DNA of 45,682 nucleotides from Clostridia bacterium (GTDB lineage: Bacteria; Bacillota; Clostridia; Oscillospirales; Acutalibacteraceae). The DNA lies in contig CAAFVV010000025.1 of assembly GCA_900766585.1 (NCBI GenBank), forward strand, positions 1-45,682, read 5' to 3'. Of this stretch, positions 8,029 through 15,984 are shown one piece after another (the first letter of the stretch is position 1; every line of letters starts with the position of its first letter). The translations under genes were made by a program, and so were the position numbers. The notes beneath the pieces are model-generated. The model saw nothing but the letters and a program-made list of their open reading frames with translations. It was not told the DNA's origin and did no database searches.

Positions 8029-8063
8029 TGCCGCCACTCCTTTTTTGCCCGATAAGCACAAAC

Positions 8064-8092
8064 AGTATACCACGAAATTCGCGAAAAAGCAA
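8064..8092 (-). promoter_or_regulatory. Promoter of the phosphonate operon
   Basis: On the minus strand TTGCTT (8087-8092) and TATACT (8064-8069) are 17 bases apart. The -10 is 36 bases from the ATG at 8028. The layout closely matches the promoter at 533-561. Confidence 0.75.
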
Positions 8093-8123
8093 TTGTTTCC
8101 CGAAAAGGGCGGGGGGAATACGG

Positions 8124-8161
8124 AAAAAACGTCCCTGCCGCCGGAGAAAGGCGGCAGGGAC
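8124..8161 (-). terminator. Terminator of the Rnf-like operon
   Basis: A perfect 12-bp stem (8131-8142 with 8150-8161, GTCCCTGCCGCC and its complement) has a 7-base loop. Six A at 8124-8129 form the minus-strand U-tract. It ends transcription from the DUF4015-like gene just before the promoter of the phosphonate operon. Confidence 0.88.
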
Positions 8162-8180
8162 ATTGGAAAGAAAAATATGC

Positions 8181-9353
8181 TCAGTCAGCTTCAATCAGGC
8201 AGGCGCTGCCAGGCGGCAGGAAAGCGGCGAGGTCCGCCGTGATCTGCGGCCGGATCTGCGGCTTTTGCCCCTTGACAAATTCGATCCGTGTCGTGACGGC
8301 GGCAAGTGCGCGGGAGAGCAGTTCTTTTTTGTCGGTCGGCACGGGGGCGGAGTTGTCGTCCGCCGTCAGTGTTTTGGCAAACGCCGTCAGAGCCGCGTCG
8401 TCAATGCGCGGGCAGACCGCATCCGCGCCGAAGGTGAGTGGGTTGCCGCCGTAGACCGCTGTATCGACGCCGAGCACGGCGGAGAGCGGCGCGGAAAGCA
8501 GCAGCTCGGTTTGATCGCCCAGAGCCTCATTCAGTCCGGTGACAAAGGCGGTGAGCGCACCGGCATAGCCGTCGGCGGTCTCCGCATCGGTACCGAAATA
8601 CGCCTGATAGGTGTTTTTCGGGAAGCACACGCCGTCAAACAGCAGGGCGGTGACGCCGCTGTCCTTCAGCGTGACCGCAAGCTCGGTCAGATAGGCGCGG
8701 GCGTCGGCGGAATAGGGATTCAGCCACGCCTTGCCGCCTTTTGCCGCCTTGGCGTCGAGCCACAGCGTCGTCTTATCGCCCGACCAGTTGATGCGCGCGC
8801 TTTTCAGACGGGTCGGCGCAGCGGCATCCTCAAAGGCGAAGAGACGGGGCACGGCGGTTATCCCGCGCGCCGTACAGTCGGCGAGCAGGGCGGACAGCTC
8901 CTCTGCCGTCAGGGCATCCTCGGCGACGGTGCGGGCTTTTTTCGCCAGCTCGCCGTCAAAGGCGTAGTGCAGCACGCCGTCGGCGCCCTTGAGGTCAAAA
9001 ACGACAGCGGTACAGCCCTGCTTTTTGACCTCGTCCAGCGCGGCCTGCCGTGCGGCGGCATCCTTAAGCTGCGAAAGCGGCAAAAAGGCGGCGCGTCCGG
9101 CGGAAGACTCCGGCTCCGCCGCGGTGGTCGCTGCCGTCGGCGCGGCAGTTGTCGTCCCCGCGGGACGGCTCTCGGGAGCAGAAACGGCGGAATCAGCCGG
9201 AGCGGCGGGGGTGCTGTTCAGCAGTGACACGGTGTAAAAGCCTGCCAGTCCCGCCACGGCCAGTGCCAATACCCAGCCGACGATCTTGCCGACCGGACGG
9301 CGGCGTTTGCCGAACATTTGCCGGCTGCGGCGGCGGTGCAGTTTTTTGCGCAT
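8181..9353 (-). CDS. Membrane-anchored DUF4015-like putative glycoside hydrolase
   Basis: 390 residues. A basic N-terminus (1-22) is followed by one membrane segment (about 23-45) and a low-complexity Ala/Thr/Ser/Pro linker (50-86). An extracellular domain then carries the DUF4015-type strand CTAVVFDLKGADGVLHYAF (about 113-131) and later blocks LLFDGVCFP and GADAVCPRI. The family has a TIM-barrel glycosidase fold with unproven substrates. Start ATG 9353 has GGAGGT upstream. It begins 28 bases after rnfA and shares its terminator, so it is the last gene of the Rnf-like operon, in the place where rnfB would be expected. Whether the linkage is functional is unknown. Confidence 0.7.
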   Translation of the reverse strand: MRKKLHRRRSRQMFGKRRRPVGKIVGWVLALAVAGLAGFYTVSLLNSTPAAPADSAVSAPESRPAGTTTAAPTAATTAAEPESSAGRAAFLPLSQLKDAAARQAALDEVKKQGCTAVVFDLKGADGVLHYAFDGELAKKARTVAEDALTAEELSALLADCTARGITAVPRLFAFEDAAAPTRLKSARINWSGDKTTLWLDAKAAKGGKAWLNPYSADARAYLTELAVTLKDSGVTALLFDGVCFPKNTYQAYFGTDAETADGYAGALTAFVTGLNEALGDQTELLLSAPLSAVLGVDTAVYGGNPLTFGADAVCPRIDDAALTAFAKTLTADDNSAPVPTDKKELLSRALAAVTTRIEFVKGQKPQIRPQITADLAAFLPPGSACLIEAD

Positions 9354-9381
9354 AGAGATGACCTCCTGTCAGGTTATCGGA

Positions 9382-9972
9382 TCAGAGCAAATTGACCATC
9401 GGCGTAAAGCCGGAAAGCGCCAACGCGAGCAGTCCGAGATAGAGCAGGGCGATCGGGAAGCCTTTGAAAGCGGCGGGCATGTCGGGATTGTCCGCCCGCC
9501 GCAGGGCATCGGCGATCAGCCGGGACAGCAGCAAAAAACCGAGACTTGCACCGATTGCAGCGCCGATTGCGCCCCACAGATTGGTGGACATTGAAAATTC
9601 CGTGATCAGCAGCAGGCCGATCAGCAGATTGTTGAACGCCGCGAGCGAAAGGATGCGCTGGATCCGGTTTAACAGCTGGGGCGCGCGCAGGCGCAGGATC
9701 AGCACGGTGAGCAGATACAGAAGCACCACAAGCCCCACAATGACAACGGGACTGAAAAGCCGTGCCGACGGGAGTGTGGACAGCCAGAACTGCTTGAGCG
9801 GATAAAACAGCAGGGTAGAGAGGACGGAAAAGCCGCAGAGCAGCCCGCCGTAGAGCGTCAGGTCACGCGGCTGACGGGTCATGCGCAGGATGACCGAGGT
9901 GCCGAGTCCGGTGGACAGCACGGCGTTCTGCACCAGCGCCAGCGCCAGCAGGTACCACAGAAAATCACGCAT
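9382..9972 (-). CDS. rnfA: RnfA-like membrane subunit lacking the Fe-S cysteines
   Basis: 196 residues, six membrane segments, the size and hydropathy of RnfA/NqrE. In functional Rnf and Nqr, RnfA and RnfE each give two Cys to a [2Fe-2S] cluster inside the membrane (family knowledge). Here the first site, FLGICPFLGV in normal RnfA, reads GLGTSVILRM (22-31). The second, TTNCAVLG, reads AFNNLLIG (112-119). Both Cys are absent; the only Cys is at 46 in another helix. ATG 9972 overlaps the end of rnfE by 8 bases. Homology to RnfA is clear from order and pattern, but it cannot carry the usual cluster. Confidence 0.85.
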   Translation of the reverse strand: MRDFLWYLLALALVQNAVLSTGLGTSVILRMTRQPRDLTLYGGLLCGFSVLSTLLFYPLKQFWLSTLPSARLFSPVVIVGLVVLLYLLTVLILRLRAPQLLNRIQRILSLAAFNNLLIGLLLITEFSMSTNLWGAIGAAIGASLGFLLLSRLIADALRRADNPDMPAAFKGFPIALLYLGLLALALSGFTPMVNLL

Positions 9973-10591
9973 GCGGCTGCCTCCTTCCCCGGTCGGCGGC
10001 GCGGGACAGTGCCGCCTTAAACCATTGCAGACCGGCAGCCATAAAGGCGAGGATCAGAAATCCCGCAAACGGCAGCGCCGCCGCGGCGACCCGGTGGCGG
10101 AAGGGCAGGGCGACGCCCCAGAGCGTGCCGAACACCGCCGCCTCCCGCAGGGCGGACACGATGCAGATGACCAGCCCGAAGCCAAGCCCCGAGCCGAGCG
10201 CGTCGAGCAGGGCGAGTCCCGGCGAATGCTGCACGGAATAGCCGCCCGCCCGATAGGTGAACAGCGTGTTGATCGCCATCAGCGGAAGAAAGATATACAA
10301 ACGGGCATAGACGTTTTGGGAGATATAGCGGTCGAGCACAAACGCCGCTGCCAGCATAAGGCCGGATGCCAGCAGGGTATACAGCGGCGGGCGCAGCCAT
10401 GCAGCGAGGCGTTCGCCGATCAGCGACATGATCAGGCTGACCGGCAGCAGCACCGCGAGGGTGCAGGCGGCAAGCGCCGTGCCATTTTGCAGCGTGGTGC
10501 CCGCCAGAATGATCGGGCAAACGCCGACGGCCTGCACCAGGACGATATTGCGGGAAAGGAAGGAATCGAAAAAGGAATTGCGATGGCTCAT
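9965..10591 (-). CDS. rnfE: RnfE-like membrane subunit with one of two Fe-S cysteines
   Basis: 208 residues, six membrane segments, RnfE/NqrD family. The first cluster motif is kept (VGVCPIILAG, Cys25). The second, normally LIVVNCIILGRA, reads LMAINTLFTYRA (104-115) with Thr109 in place of Cys. The C-terminal tail is basic and cytoplasmic by charge. ATG 10591 overlaps the rnfD stop by 4 bases (ATGA), and its own 3' end overlaps rnfA. In a normal operon rnfG lies between rnfD and rnfE; here the two genes touch and no rnfG is present. Confidence 0.87.
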   Translation of the reverse strand: MSHRNSFFDSFLSRNIVLVQAVGVCPIILAGTTLQNGTALAACTLAVLLPVSLIMSLIGERLAAWLRPPLYTLLASGLMLAAAFVLDRYISQNVYARLYIFLPLMAINTLFTYRAGGYSVQHSPGLALLDALGSGLGFGLVICIVSALREAAVFGTLWGVALPFRHRVAAAALPFAGFLILAFMAAGLQWFKAALSRAADRGRRQPHA

Positions 10592-11574
10592 GCGCGTTTA
10601 ACCTCCTTTCGCTCACGCCAATGGGTAAATCCGCTTTGCAGCCGCCAGCCGAGGCGGTCAAGCATGGGGGCAAAGGCATTGGCGATCAGCACGGCAAAGC
10701 AGGCGCCCTCCTCAAACTGCCCGAAGTGGCGCAGCAGCATGACGAGCAGTCCGGCCAGCACGCCGTAGGCGATCCGTCCGGGGCGGGAGCAGGGGGTGAT
10801 GCAGCTGTGCAGCAAAAATACGCCGGTGAACAGCAGATAGCCGGAGCACAGCTCAGTGATCACGCTGTTGAGCAGCGCGCCGTCCATGCGGGGAAACAGC
10901 AGCGCAAAAGCCGCGCAGGTTAGGATGTACGGGCAGGTGACCCATAAAAAGGCGCTGCGCCGGATGCAGAGAAACGCCGCAGCTGCCAGCAGCACCAGCA
11001 CGCCGGTGGCGGCGATGGGGCCGGGCACCATACCGAGCAGAAGCGACATATGGTCATTGACCGTGTAGGCGCCGGTGAACAGCTGCCCTGCCGGCGAGGT
11101 CTCGGTGACATAGGAGGAAAGCGTGATCTCGCCTGTCAGCGGCAGAGGGGTGGACAAAACGGGATAGGTGAACAGCCGGTGCGGCCAGCACTGCGAGAGC
11201 AGGGCGAGCGCCGCGGCAGCGGGGGAGAAGAGATAGCGACCCGTTCCGCCGAATGGCAGCTTCACGATAAGAATAGCAAACGCCGCGCCGATAACCGGCA
11301 TCCAGTAGGGGCAGAGCGGGGACATCAGCGCGCCGATGAGCGCACCGGTCGCCGCTGCCGAGCAGTCGCCGACGGTCGGCTTGCGGTGCATGCACAGGCA
11401 GCCGATCAGCTCGCAGAATACCGCCGTGACCATACCGGAAAGCATCAGCAGGAGCGGGCGAAACCCGTAATACAGCGTCGGGAGGATCAGGGTAGGAACC
11501 AAGGCGATGAGAATATCGGCATAGTGATGATAGACCCGATCACCGCAGTGCAGAAAAGGAGCCTGTTGTCTCAT
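10588..11574 (-). CDS. rnfD: RnfD-like membrane subunit with altered flavin site
   Basis: 328 residues with about ten membrane segments, RnfD/NqrB family. Well-kept blocks are TVGDCSAAATGALIGALMSP (67-86) and FGGTGRYLFSPA (108-119), the latter matching FGGLGQNIFNPA of typical members. Normal RnfD carries FMN on the Thr of an S/T-G/S-A-T motif; the matching stretch here reads VTETSPAG (156-163), with no SGAT or TSAT. The alignment there is by eye. ATG 11574 overlaps the rnfC stop by 4 bases. In working complexes this subunit is the core of ion translocation; whether that persists without flavin is unknown. Confidence 0.87.
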   Translation of the reverse strand: MRQQAPFLHCGDRVYHHYADILIALVPTLILPTLYYGFRPLLLMLSGMVTAVFCELIGCLCMHRKPTVGDCSAAATGALIGALMSPLCPYWMPVIGAAFAILIVKLPFGGTGRYLFSPAAAALALLSQCWPHRLFTYPVLSTPLPLTGEITLSSYVTETSPAGQLFTGAYTVNDHMSLLLGMVPGPIAATGVLVLLAAAAFLCIRRSAFLWVTCPYILTCAAFALLFPRMDGALLNSVITELCSGYLLFTGVFLLHSCITPCSRPGRIAYGVLAGLLVMLLRHFGQFEEGACFAVLIANAFAPMLDRLGWRLQSGFTHWRERKEVKRA

Positions 11575-12791
11575 GGCGCGTCCTCCAGATCAACAAAAAT
11601 CGTGTGCTCGACCTGTCCCGCTTCCCGTACCGCCGCCGCGATATCCCGCCGCGCCGGGCAGATAAAGGTGCAGGCGCCGCAGCTGTCGCAGCGGTTTGCC
11701 TCCAACACGGGAAGGCGGTCATACTGCCGGTTTTCCACCAGCCGGTCGATCTCGCAGGGGAGCAGCCCGCAGTGGCAGACACGGATACACGCGCCGCAGC
11801 CGCAGCAGGGTGCGGGCTTGGGGGACGGCTGCGGATAAATGCCGAGCAGACAGGTCACGCCTGCGGACACGGGGAAATCCTCCGCATCGCACAGCACACC
11901 GGTCATGGCGTCCCCGAGGATCAGCTGCTCCGCGCCGTCGCCGTCACACAGGTGCAGCAGGTAATGGGCGGAGGTGCCGGTAAGCACCCGCAGATTGCGC
12001 GGACGGTCCACGGCGCTGCCGCTGACCGTGACAACACAGGTGTCGGCGGCTTCGTTCCAGTCCTCGGCACGCGCCAGAGCGGCCAACGCCTGCACGCCCA
12101 TGACGGCGACCGGCGCGGGGCAGGAGCGCGGCGCTAAGCGGTCAACGGGATAGCGGCGGGCGGTGACAAAGCGATGACCGCGCAGGGCGGTGCGCACATG
12201 CCGTCCACCGTCCGCGCCGGGGGTGACGGCGACGCCGTAGGCAGCGGCACCGGTGTAGCCGGCGGCGAGCTGCAATCCGCGCAGGACAAGGGCGGGATCC
12301 TCACACAGCACCCCGATGGCAGCGGCGTCATGAGAGCCGACGCCGACGGCGCCCGCGACCAGTGTACCGCCGAAGCCGCGCAGAGCGGTGAGCTTGGAGA
12401 ACAGCGCGATGCCGTCTGTTTCGTCCAGTATTGCGGCGGCGCGCGCCTTTTCTGCGAGATCCTCCGGCGTATTTTTCGGCAGCAGGATCGGGCGGCGCGG
12501 CTTCGCGGCGGGGGACAGCGTCAGATAACAGTTTTCCCCGAAAAGGGGGTGGTTTAATCGCAGAATATCTAAAACCGTGCCGTCTGCCGGGCAGTAGACC
12601 GGCAGATGACTGTCATTTTCCCATAAAAACTGACCGCGTTTGAGCCGGTCGCCGGGTGAGACGGCGGTGAGCCGTTCCTCCGGGATCGGGAGAAACAGCG
12701 GCTCAGTCGGATCGGGGGTTTCGATCGCGTGGGTGAGTACGGCCGGTTTGCTGTCCGGCAGACGGACGCCGCGATTGCCGCCGATGCGCAT
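11571..12791 (-). CDS. rnfC: RnfC-like subunit without the flavin/NADH motif
   Basis: 406 residues from ATG 12791, which has AAGGAG 7 bases upstream; the frame is open to 12899 but without a better start. Two [4Fe-4S] motifs are intact: Cys329/332/335/339 and Cys368/371/374/378. The barrel-sandwich N-terminus and the RnfC blocks VVTVSGSAVDRPRNLRV and GDAMTG are recognisable. Missing are the GxGGAxFPTHVK flavin/NADH loop and the ECEPYLTADHRLM block; the corresponding region (about 120-165) reads LDETDGIALFSKL and GAVGVGSHDAAAIGVL. It is the first gene of a tightly overlapping operon C-D-E-A. A role in NADH oxidation is therefore doubtful. Confidence 0.87.
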   Translation of the reverse strand: MRIGGNRGVRLPDSKPAVLTHAIETPDPTEPLFLPIPEERLTAVSPGDRLKRGQFLWENDSHLPVYCPADGTVLDILRLNHPLFGENCYLTLSPAAKPRRPILLPKNTPEDLAEKARAAAILDETDGIALFSKLTALRGFGGTLVAGAVGVGSHDAAAIGVLCEDPALVLRGLQLAAGYTGAAAYGVAVTPGADGGRHVRTALRGHRFVTARRYPVDRLAPRSCPAPVAVMGVQALAALARAEDWNEAADTCVVTVSGSAVDRPRNLRVLTGTSAHYLLHLCDGDGAEQLILGDAMTGVLCDAEDFPVSAGVTCLLGIYPQPSPKPAPCCGCGACIRVCHCGLLPCEIDRLVENRQYDRLPVLEANRCDSCGACTFICPARRDIAAAVREAGQVEHTIFVDLEDAP

Positions 12792-12850
12792 AAAAAGTCT
12801 CCTTTCCGCAAGCGAGGAAAAATTCGGACAGACTGCCAGAAAAGATCCGC

Positions 12851-12879
12851 TTGCCAACCGCTTGGACGGTGAGTATGAT
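12851..12879 (+). promoter_or_regulatory. Promoter for the MecA-like gene
   Basis: TTGCCA (12851-12856) and TATGAT (12874-12879) are spaced 17 bases. A small GC hairpin (12889-12893 with 12900-12904) sits just after the expected start of transcription; its role is unclear. Confidence 0.65.
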
Positions 12880-12930
12880 GATAGTAGACCCCCAATCATG
12901 GGGGATCACAGACGGGGGAGGTGCAGTCCG

Positions 12931-13509
12931 TTGCAAATGGAACGTCTGGAAAACGGCTGCCTGAAAATTGTATTATCCGAGCAGGAGCTCTGTGACCGGC
13001 GGCTCAGCTTTTCGCTGCTGGACTACCGCAACACGGAAACCAGACAGGCGCTGTCCCGCCTGCTGCGGGAGGCGGAGAGCCGCACTGGCTTTCATGCGCC
13101 GGGAACCCTGATGATCGAGGCGCTGCCGCTGTCGGACGGGTGCCTGCTGCTGATCACGCCGGAGCAGTCCCGCCCGCGGCTGCGGCTGCGCCGGTCGGTC
13201 GGACCGTTTGTATACCGTCTGCCGGATGCCGACTGCCTGCTGGCGCTTGCCGCGGGCTTCGGAAGCGATCCGCTGCATGTGCGCAGTCTCTCTGCCAGCT
13301 CGCTCTACCGCGAGGGGGAGGGGTATTGTCTGATCGTCTATCCCGCGCTGACGTTTTCCAAGAAAACGCGGCGGCTGCTCGAGACGTTTGCCGTCTCGTG
13401 GCGGGAGGGTGAGGGCGCGGCGGCGTTTGCGGCGGAGCACGGCAGGCGGCTGATCTGCGGCAATGCGCTCATGCAGCTCAGCGAAGCGGTGCAGAGGTCA
13501 AAGGCGTGA
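12931..13509 (+). CDS. mecA: MecA-like ClpC adaptor protein
   Basis: 192 residues. The N-terminus QMERLENGCLKIVLSEQEL lines up with MKIERINENTIKF of MecA, the adaptor that hands substrates to the ClpCP protease. A C-terminal half with alternating strands and helices follows. Start choice: TTG 12931 is preferred over ATG 12937 because GGGAGG (12916-12921) is 9 bases from TTG but 15 from ATG, and only the TTG start gives the M-x-x-E-R spacing of MecA. The acidic middle region of Bacillus MecA is shorter here, so it may be a divergent paralogue. Its 3' end overlaps rpe on the other strand by 12 bases. Substrates unknown. Confidence 0.78.
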   Translation: MQMERLENGCLKIVLSEQELCDRRLSFSLLDYRNTETRQALSRLLREAESRTGFHAPGTLMIEALPLSDGCLLLITPEQSRPRLRLRRSVGPFVYRLPDADCLLALAAGFGSDPLHVRSLSASSLYREGEGYCLIVYPALTFSKKTRRLLETFAVSWREGEGAAAFAAEHGRRLICGNALMQLSEAVQRSKA

Positions 13510-14142
13510 GATCCTGGCGGCAAGCGCGGCGGGATCGGACGCATTAAACAGCGCGCTGCCGACGACCGCCACTGTGGCGCCCGCCTCGGCAACGGCGGGC
13601 GCGGGGGCTTCGCCGATGCCGCCGTCAACCTCGATGTCGATATGGCGGCCGGTGCGGGCAATTTCCTCGCGCAGCGTGCGGATCTTCGGCAGCATGTCCG
13701 CCATGAACGACTGTCCGCCGAAGCCCGGCTCCACCGTCATCACGAGCACCATGTCGAGACGGTCGAGATAGGGGAACACCGCCGAGGCGGGGGTGTTCGG
13801 CTTTATGGTCATGGCGCATTTTTTGCCGAGGGCGCGGATATGGGCGAGCGTCTCATCGAGAGGGGACGCGCATTCGGCATGGATGTTGATGAGGTCTGCG
13901 CCCGCCTTGGCAAAGGCGTCGATCAGCCGGTCGGGATATTCCATCATCAGGTGGACATCAAACGGAAGGCGGGTCAGCGGGCGCATACGCGCGATGACCG
14001 GCGGGCCGAACGTCAGGTTCGGGACAAAAACGCCGTCCATGACGTCGAGATGCAGCATATCGGCGCCCGCCTGCTCGACAAAGCGCAGCTCGCGGTCGAG
14101 ATGGGCAAAATCACAGGTCAGAATGGAGGGAGACAGCTTCAT
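13498..14142 (-). CDS. rpe: Ribulose-phosphate 3-epimerase
   Basis: 214 residues, TIM-barrel enzyme interconverting ribulose 5-phosphate and xylulose 5-phosphate in the pentose phosphate pathway. Motifs are complete: SPSILTCDF at the start, HLDVMDG with metal-binding His and Asp, VHLMME, MTVEPGFGGQSF, and EVDGGI with the catalytic Asp. Start ATG 14142 is chosen because the upstream extension to 14226 reads through the promoter. A purine-rich AAAGGAT site precedes the ATG. It is a single-gene unit, convergent with and overlapping mecA by 12 bases; no terminator hairpin is seen between the two. Confidence 0.96.
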   Translation of the reverse strand: MKLSPSILTCDFAHLDRELRFVEQAGADMLHLDVMDGVFVPNLTFGPPVIARMRPLTRLPFDVHLMMEYPDRLIDAFAKAGADLINIHAECASPLDETLAHIRALGKKCAMTIKPNTPASAVFPYLDRLDMVLVMTVEPGFGGQSFMADMLPKIRTLREEIARTGRHIDIEVDGGIGEAPAPAVAEAGATVAVVGSALFNASDPAALAARISRL

Positions 14143-14176
14143 AGGGCAGGATCCTTTTTGTTTTATAGATACGCAC

Positions 14177-14205
14177 AGTATACCGCATTTTTCGCCATCC
14201 GTCAA
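14177..14205 (-). promoter_or_regulatory. Promoter of rpe
   Basis: On the minus strand TTGACG (14200-14205) and TATACT (14177-14182) with a 17-base spacer. The -10 is 35 bases before the ATG. Confidence 0.8.
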
Positions 14206-14220
14206 CGGGTGATTCGGGCA

Positions 14221-14262
14221 AAACATAAGCGCCGGAGCAAAAATCGTCTGTTCCGGCGCTTA
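14221..14262 (-). terminator. Terminator after fhs
   Basis: An 11-bp perfect stem (14226-14236 with 14252-14262, TAAGCGCCGGA and its complement) lies 46 bases after the fhs stop. The minus strand continues TGTTTTGC, a weak U-tract. It separates fhs from the rpe promoter. Confidence 0.7.
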
Positions 14263-14307
14263 TATTTGTGTATTTGAGTGAAAGACAGCGCGCTTTGCGC
14301 GCCTGTA

Positions 14308-15981
14308 TCAGAACAGTCCCGTGATGCGCCCGTCATCCGTGACGTTGATCTGTTCGGCGGCGGGCACGCGGGGCAGTCCGGGCATCGTCAGGATATCGCC
14401 TGTCAGCGCGACGACAAAGCCCGCGCCTGCCGACACGCGCAGCTGGCGCACCGTGACGGTGAAGCCCTCGGGCGCGCCGCGCTTAGCCGGGTCGTCGGAA
14501 AAGCTGTACTGCGTTTTGGCAATGCAGACCGGCAGGCCACCGAAGCCGAGGGCGGTCAGCTGGGCGAGCTGCCGCTTGGCGGCGGGCAGGAACGTCACGC
14601 CGTCGCCGCCGTAGATGCGGCGGACGACCGCTTCGATCTTCTGATCGAGCGGCAGCTCGTCATCGTAACAGAACGTGAACGTCTCCGGGGCGGGGGTGTC
14701 GCACAGGCGCAGCACCTCCTGCGCCAGCGCCATGCCGCCCTCGCCGCCCTTTGCCCACACGTCGGACAGCACGGCATTGACGCCGCGCTCACGGCAGGCG
14801 GACAGCACGGCGTCGATCTCCGCGTCGGTATCGGTGGGGAAGCGGTTGACCGCGACCACGCAGGGCAGGTGATAGACCTCGCGGAGGTTGTGCAGATGGC
14901 GCAGAAGATTCGGCAGCCCGTCCTGCACAGCGGCGACATTTTCCGCGGCAAGTGCGGCTTTTTCCACGCCGCCGTGCATTTTCAGCGCGCGCACCGTGGC
15001 GACGAGCACAACGGCGGAGGGGACAAGTCCGGCGGCGCGGCATTTGATGTCGAGAAATTTTTCCGCGCCGAGATCCGCGCCGAAGCCCGCTTCGGTCACG
15101 GCGTAATCGGCAAGCCGCAGCGCCGTTTTGGTGGCGATGACCGAGTTGCAGCCGTGGGCGATGTTGGCAAAGGGACCGCCGTGGATCAGCGCGGGCGTAC
15201 CCTCGAGCGTCTGCACCAGATTCGGGCAGAGTGCGTCCTTGAGCAGGGCGGTCATGGCGCCGACCGCCTTGAGGTCGCCCGCCGTCACCGGCTTGTCGTC
15301 ATAGGTGTAGGCGACGACCATGCGGGACAGACGCGCCTTGAGGTCGGCGAGAGAATCCGCGAGGCAGAATACCGCCATAACCTCTGAGGCGACCGTGATG
15401 TCAAAGCCGTCCTCGCGCGGAACGCCATTGGCTTTTCCGCCCAGCCCGTCGGTGATATACCGCAGCTGGCGGTCGTTCATGTCGACGCAGCGCTTCCAGG
15501 TGATGCGGCGCACGTCGATGTTCAGCGCGTTGCCCTGCTGGATGTGGTTGTCGAGCATGGCGGCCAGCAGATTGTTTGCGGCGCCGATGGCGTGGAGATC
15601 GCCGGTGAAGTGCAGGTTGATATCCTCCATCGGTACGACCTGGGCATAGCCGCCGCCCGCCGCGCCGCCCTTGATGCCGAATACGGGGCCGAGCGACGGC
15701 TCACGCAGCGCGGCAACCGTCTTTTTGCCGAGACGGTGCAGCGCATCCGCCAGTCCTACCGTGGTGGTGGTCTTGCCCTCGCCCGCCGGGGTCGGGGTGA
15801 TGGCGGTGACCAGGATCAGCTTACCCGGCTGCTGCCCCGCGCCGACGGTGAGCGGCAGCTTCGCCTTGTATTTGCCGTAGGGTTCAAGGCAGTCGGGGTC
15901 AATGCCGGCTGCAGCGGCAATTTCGGTAATGGGGCGCAGGGGACATGCCTGCGCGATCTCAATGTCAGAGAGATGAGCCAT
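14308..15981 (-). CDS. fhs: Formate-tetrahydrofolate ligase
   Basis: 557 residues, full length. It forms 10-formyl-tetrahydrofolate from formate, ATP and tetrahydrofolate, feeding purine synthesis and, in acetogens, the methyl branch of the Wood-Ljungdahl pathway. The P-loop is in TPTPAGEGKTTT (62-73), and other family blocks are EPSLGPVFGIKGGAAGGG and LHFTGDLHAIGAANN. Start ATG 15981 comes 3 bases after the stop of the ABC exporter, so the two are co-transcribed. No THF riboswitch is visible upstream. Nothing in the window (no acsABC genes) supports acetogenesis, so a purine and one-carbon role is the safer reading. Confidence 0.97.
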   Translation of the reverse strand: MAHLSDIEIAQACPLRPITEIAAAAGIDPDCLEPYGKYKAKLPLTVGAGQQPGKLILVTAITPTPAGEGKTTTTVGLADALHRLGKKTVAALREPSLGPVFGIKGGAAGGGYAQVVPMEDINLHFTGDLHAIGAANNLLAAMLDNHIQQGNALNIDVRRITWKRCVDMNDRQLRYITDGLGGKANGVPREDGFDITVASEVMAVFCLADSLADLKARLSRMVVAYTYDDKPVTAGDLKAVGAMTALLKDALCPNLVQTLEGTPALIHGGPFANIAHGCNSVIATKTALRLADYAVTEAGFGADLGAEKFLDIKCRAAGLVPSAVVLVATVRALKMHGGVEKAALAAENVAAVQDGLPNLLRHLHNLREVYHLPCVVAVNRFPTDTDAEIDAVLSACRERGVNAVLSDVWAKGGEGGMALAQEVLRLCDTPAPETFTFCYDDELPLDQKIEAVVRRIYGGDGVTFLPAAKRQLAQLTALGFGGLPVCIAKTQYSFSDDPAKRGAPEGFTVTVRQLRVSAGAGFVVALTGDILTMPGLPRVPAAEQINVTDDGRITGLF

Positions 15982-15984
15982 CGG

